Made by a program: the position numbers and the translations under genes. A DNA stretch of 64,000 nt from Saprospiraceae bacterium. GTDB lineage: Bacteria > Bacteroidota > Bacteroidia > Chitinophagales > Saprospiraceae. Position 1 is the stretch's first letter; each line of letters opens with the position of its first letter. The stretch is taken from assembly GCA_020629965.1 (NCBI GenBank), contig JAHDCG010000003.1, positions 49,085 through 113,084 on the forward strand, given 5' to 3'. Below the pieces are notes generated by a model, which saw only the letters and a program-made list of their open reading frames with translations, was not told where the DNA came from and ran no database searches. Of the stretch, positions 61,849 through 64,000 are shown one piece after another.

Positions 61849-62937
61849 TCAAAGTAACTCCGCTTGCATCCAGACGGGTTGGTGGTCGGAGAAGCGGAAG
61901 CCCTGTTTGATGCCTTTAACTTTTTTGATTTTCATATTGGGCGAAATGAGAAAAAAGTCGATGAGCGTTTCGAAGCTCACCTGCGGCGTGTAGATTTCTT
62001 TGGTTTTGCGATTGGTCGGCGTTGTCGGGTCGAATGCCCACAGCCAACCCTCGGGCATCATGTTGTCGGGAATGCTGATTTGGGAGTAGCCGCCGGTGTT
62101 GCCGGGCATAAAGCGGTCGAAAGGGAAATTGGGCGGCACTTGATTCCAGTCTCCGCCGACGACGACGTAGTTGCCTTTTTCGTACTCTGCGAGAAACATT
62201 TTTTTGAGAAATTCCACCTGTTGCTTTTTCAGTTTTCCGCCTTTGTCATAGGCAGAATTGTGGACGTTGAAAACGACTAATTCTTTGCCGTTTTTGACAG
62301 AGAAAGATTGTTTCAAAACGCAGCGGTCTAACTGAAAAATACGCGTCGGCCAGTCGAATTTTCCGGGCAGTTGATACCTTTCCGATTTTAAAGGCTGAAA
62401 ACGGGAGAAGGTCGCCAATCCGGAATGCACCCGACCGTACACGCGCCACGGCTCGGCGACGGGCAGGGGGACGCGGTCGTTTTTATAATTTGCCGCAAAA
62501 GCCGCCGCGTAGTTCGGTAATTTTTCGCGGTAGCGGTCGAATTGATTGATGTAGTAACTGCGCTTGCTGTCGTAATCGACCTCCTGCAAAAGGAAAAAAT
62601 CGGATTTGGTAGAAGAGACGAAAAGTTCCGCCCCGGCGATGTATTCATCGACAGACTCGCGGGGGCTGCGTATCATGCGTCCGTTAGAAAAAACTTGGTC
62701 GCCGTTGTCGAAAAAAAAGTTGCTCTTTGCTCCCAGCCCGCCGTAGCCGACATTCCAAATCGCAAAGGAAACGATGCTGTCGTTAATTATCTTTTCCGCA
62801 GCGGGTTGAGCGGGTTTCACATCGATGACGGTTTCCGGCTGCCAATCGGTGAGCGTGCCGTAAAGCAGTACGCCGGCGACGTAGAGGGCGCAAAGGAGGA
62901 AAAACCAACCGAGAATTTTGAGTGCTTTTTTTATCAT
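61849..62937 (-). CDS. endonuclease/exonuclease/phosphatase family protein, membrane anchored
   Basis: DNase I-like metal-dependent phosphoesterase fold. The start at ATG 62937 gives 362 residues beginning MIKKALKILGWFFLLCALY; a longer frame adds 22 unconserved residues. One N-terminal membrane helix (about 8-28) anchors an extracytoplasmic catalytic domain. The motifs are in order: AIWNVGYGG, LLQEVDYD (metal-binding Glu), VFNVHNSAYD, VVVGGDWNQVPP (Asp/Asn), and RFSDHQPV (final Asp-His pair). All catalytic residues appear intact. The substrate may be nucleic acid, phospholipid or another phosphodiester. Confidence 0.88.
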   Translation of the reverse strand: MIKKALKILGWFFLLCALYVAGVLLYGTLTDWQPETVIDVKPAQPAAEKIINDSIVSFAIWNVGYGGLGAKSNFFFDNGDQVFSNGRMIRSPRESVDEYIAGAELFVSSTKSDFFLLQEVDYDSKRSYYINQFDRYREKLPNYAAAFAANYKNDRVPLPVAEPWRVYGRVHSGLATFSRFQPLKSERYQLPGKFDWPTRIFQLDRCVLKQSFSVKNGKELVVFNVHNSAYDKGGKLKKQQVEFLKKMFLAEYEKGNYVVVGGDWNQVPPNFPFDRFMPGNTGGYSQISIPDNMMPEGWLWAFDPTTPTNRKTKEIYTPQVSFETLIDFFLISPNMKIKKVKGIKQGFRFSDHQPVWMQAELL

Positions 62938-63008
62938 GTTTTTTGTGTTTGAGGAGGGAAAGGTAGGGATTTTTTTTTGAAAGGGAATGATAAAGTTTTT
63001 CAAGACCG

Positions 63009-63086
63009 GCGTCAGACGCTTTTCTTTTTTGACGCTGTATAATTTCCTCGATATTTTTATTTTTTCGGGGTTTAAGCGTCAGACGC
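63009..63086. promoter_or_regulatory. pair of GCGTCAGACGC dyads upstream of the ECF sigma gene
   Basis: gcgtcagacgc occurs at 63009-63019 and again at 63076-63086, each a five-base inverted repeat around A. With flanks (ggcgtcagacgctt and aagcgtcagacgcc) the two also form an inverted pair with one mismatch. A half site gacgc lies near 63031. The gap 62938-63255 has no gene. The dyads could be operators or another dispersed palindrome. Confidence 0.45.
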
Positions 63087-63255
63087 CCGTAGGAATAAAA
63101 AAAATAAAAAAATTTAAAACTTTCGGGAACTAATATTTTTCGGCTGCGGTTAGACAGTCGTCGAGGCACTTCTCGGCTCTGCTTTTTAGGAAATTTTTCC
63201 GGTGAAAAATTGCCTTCAGGAAGGAAACTTTTTGAAACCATAAAACAGCTCAATC

Positions 63256-63843
63256 ATGGTAAAGGAACTTACAATTATGCAAAACAGCAAAGACGCAATT
63301 TTCGAGCGCGAGTTCCTGCCCCAAATTGACGCTCTGTATAATTTTGCGTACAACTTAACGCGTAACGAAACGGATGCCAACGATTTGGTACAGGAAACGT
63401 ACTTAAAGGCTTACAAATTCATCGAAAGTTATCGGGAAAACACCAATGCGAAGGCTTGGTTGTTTCGTATCCTGAAAAATACTTTCATCAATGATTACCG
63501 TAAGCGCAAAAATCGCCCCACGCAAGTGGATTACGAGGAAAACGTTCTCTTTCATCAAGAAAGCGACACGCTCTTCTCCGGTTCTTTGGACCTGCAGGAG
63601 GACATGTTCAGCGCCATGATGGGAGACGAGGTGACTCTGGCGATGGAAGCACTGAAAGTCGATTTCCGTATCGTCATCCTGCTCAGCGACATCGAGGGTT
63701 TTTCTTACGAAGAAATCGCCGAGATTATCAACGTGCCCATCGGTACGGTACGCTCTCGGCTGTTCCGTGCGCGTAATATGCTGAAAGAGAAATTACAGGC
63801 TTATGCCGCCGCCAAATACGGCATTGCGGACAAGCGGAATTGA
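63256..63843 (+). CDS. ECF-type RNA polymerase sigma factor
   Basis: Sigma-70 family group 4 factor directing RNA polymerase to a stress or housekeeping regulon. The 195 residues have sigma region 2 at about 20-90 (ALYNFAYNLTRNETDANDLV, QETYLKAYKF, AWLFRILKNTFINDYRKRK), a linker, and region 4 at about 135-190 (DFRIVILLSDIEGFSYEEIA, INVPIGTVRSRLFRARNML helix-turn-helix). The start at 63256 (MVKELTI) is preferred; an ATG 21 bases later is possible. No anti-sigma gene follows within the remaining 157 bases. The closest well-known type is the Bacteroidota SigE-like sigma with no linked anti-sigma. Confidence 0.93.
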   Translation: MVKELTIMQNSKDAIFEREFLPQIDALYNFAYNLTRNETDANDLVQETYLKAYKFIESYRENTNAKAWLFRILKNTFINDYRKRKNRPTQVDYEENVLFHQESDTLFSGSLDLQEDMFSAMMGDEVTLAMEALKVDFRIVILLSDIEGFSYEEIAEIINVPIGTVRSRLFRARNMLKEKLQAYAAAKYGIADKRN

Positions 63844-64000
63844 ATAAATGAACGGCGAGTTTTGAGTTTTTGCCTATTTATCGGGATTTTTTTCTCGGTG
63901 AGGGGCGGCTCGAAACCTGCCGTTTTTTGTGTGGGTTTGAGTGCGTCTTCAGCCCCCTAACCCCCGATTCGGGGGGACTTTCTCCGGGCTTGGGTTTACG
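63844..64000. other. end-of-window gap with palindromic repeat
   Basis: Holds agccccctaacccccgattc then ggggggactttctccggg. The core ccccgattcgggg (63962-63974) is a six-base dyad around T and resembles the ccccgat...atcgggg palindromes at 4567 and 61822. No gene visible. Confidence 0.5.

Noticed and set aside
1..64000. tRNA/rRNA genes, prophage, insertion sequences, CRISPR
   Set aside because: Read through all gaps for T-loop-like motifs, transposase or integrase motifs and spaced repeats; none was convincing. A tRNAscan-SE or Infernal run would be decisive.

Overview
The window is a chromosomal segment from a Bacteroidota bacterium, most likely of the Saprospiria/Lewinella-like branch. The signs are three secreted proteins with type IX secretion (T9SS) C-terminal domains of type A, one giant protein with a type B (gliding-motility-associated) C-terminal domain, a DUF4294 protein, Bat aerotolerance genes, an S1 protein with six S1 repeats, and starts without clear Shine-Dalgarno sites. 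I see no rRNA, tRNA, CRISPR array, transposase or phage gene. Species-level placement cannot be made from the sequence alone.

Layout. 1-9.3 kb: 3' part of rpsA with its terminator, a repeat-filled gap, a DegP/HtrA protease (-), a secreted GH13 amylase-like enzyme, a CPBP membrane protease and cdsA. 9.5-18.1 kb (all -): a Bax1/YccA membrane protein, dtd, an ABC-2 exporter pair, a helix-hairpin-helix coiled-coil membrane protein, an OmpA-like protein and a conserved protein of unknown function. 18.3-25.3 kb (-): two T9SS-exported proteins. The larger is a zincin-PKD-beta-helix protein whose signal peptide is out of frame at a (GAAAAAA)3 heptamer array. 25.5-33.6 kb: DUF4294, a thioredoxin-like lipoprotein, a multi-helix membrane protein, a glycosyltransferase, a sugar nucleotidyltransferase, a methyltransferase, gmk and apaG. 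34-37.3 kb: batC, a short batD-like gene and batD. 37.4-41.3 kb: a lipoprotein, yjbQ, aroQ, and a compact five-gene operon led by rnpA that ends in a tandem paralog pair. 41.9-59.6 kb (-): one ~5,890-residue repeat adhesin. 60-64 kb: a serine-hydrolase-like protein lacking two catalytic motifs, acpH, an endonuclease/phosphatase family protein and an ECF sigma factor.

Housekeeping genes (rpsA, cdsA, dtd, gmk, aroQ, rnpA) are interleaved with surface/secretion genes. The exported proteins would use a T9SS whose machinery is not encoded here. Three features stand out. First, many gene 3' ends are followed at once by short degenerate tandem arrays of 6-9 bp units, C-poor and G-rich on the coding strand. 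Second, the giant adhesin is built from several repeat families with 1.1-kb higher-order duplications and near-identical DNA stretches, so it should be prone to recombination. Third, the heptamer tract in the 5' end of the zincin gene looks like a phase-variation switch, although a sequencing or assembly error cannot be excluded.
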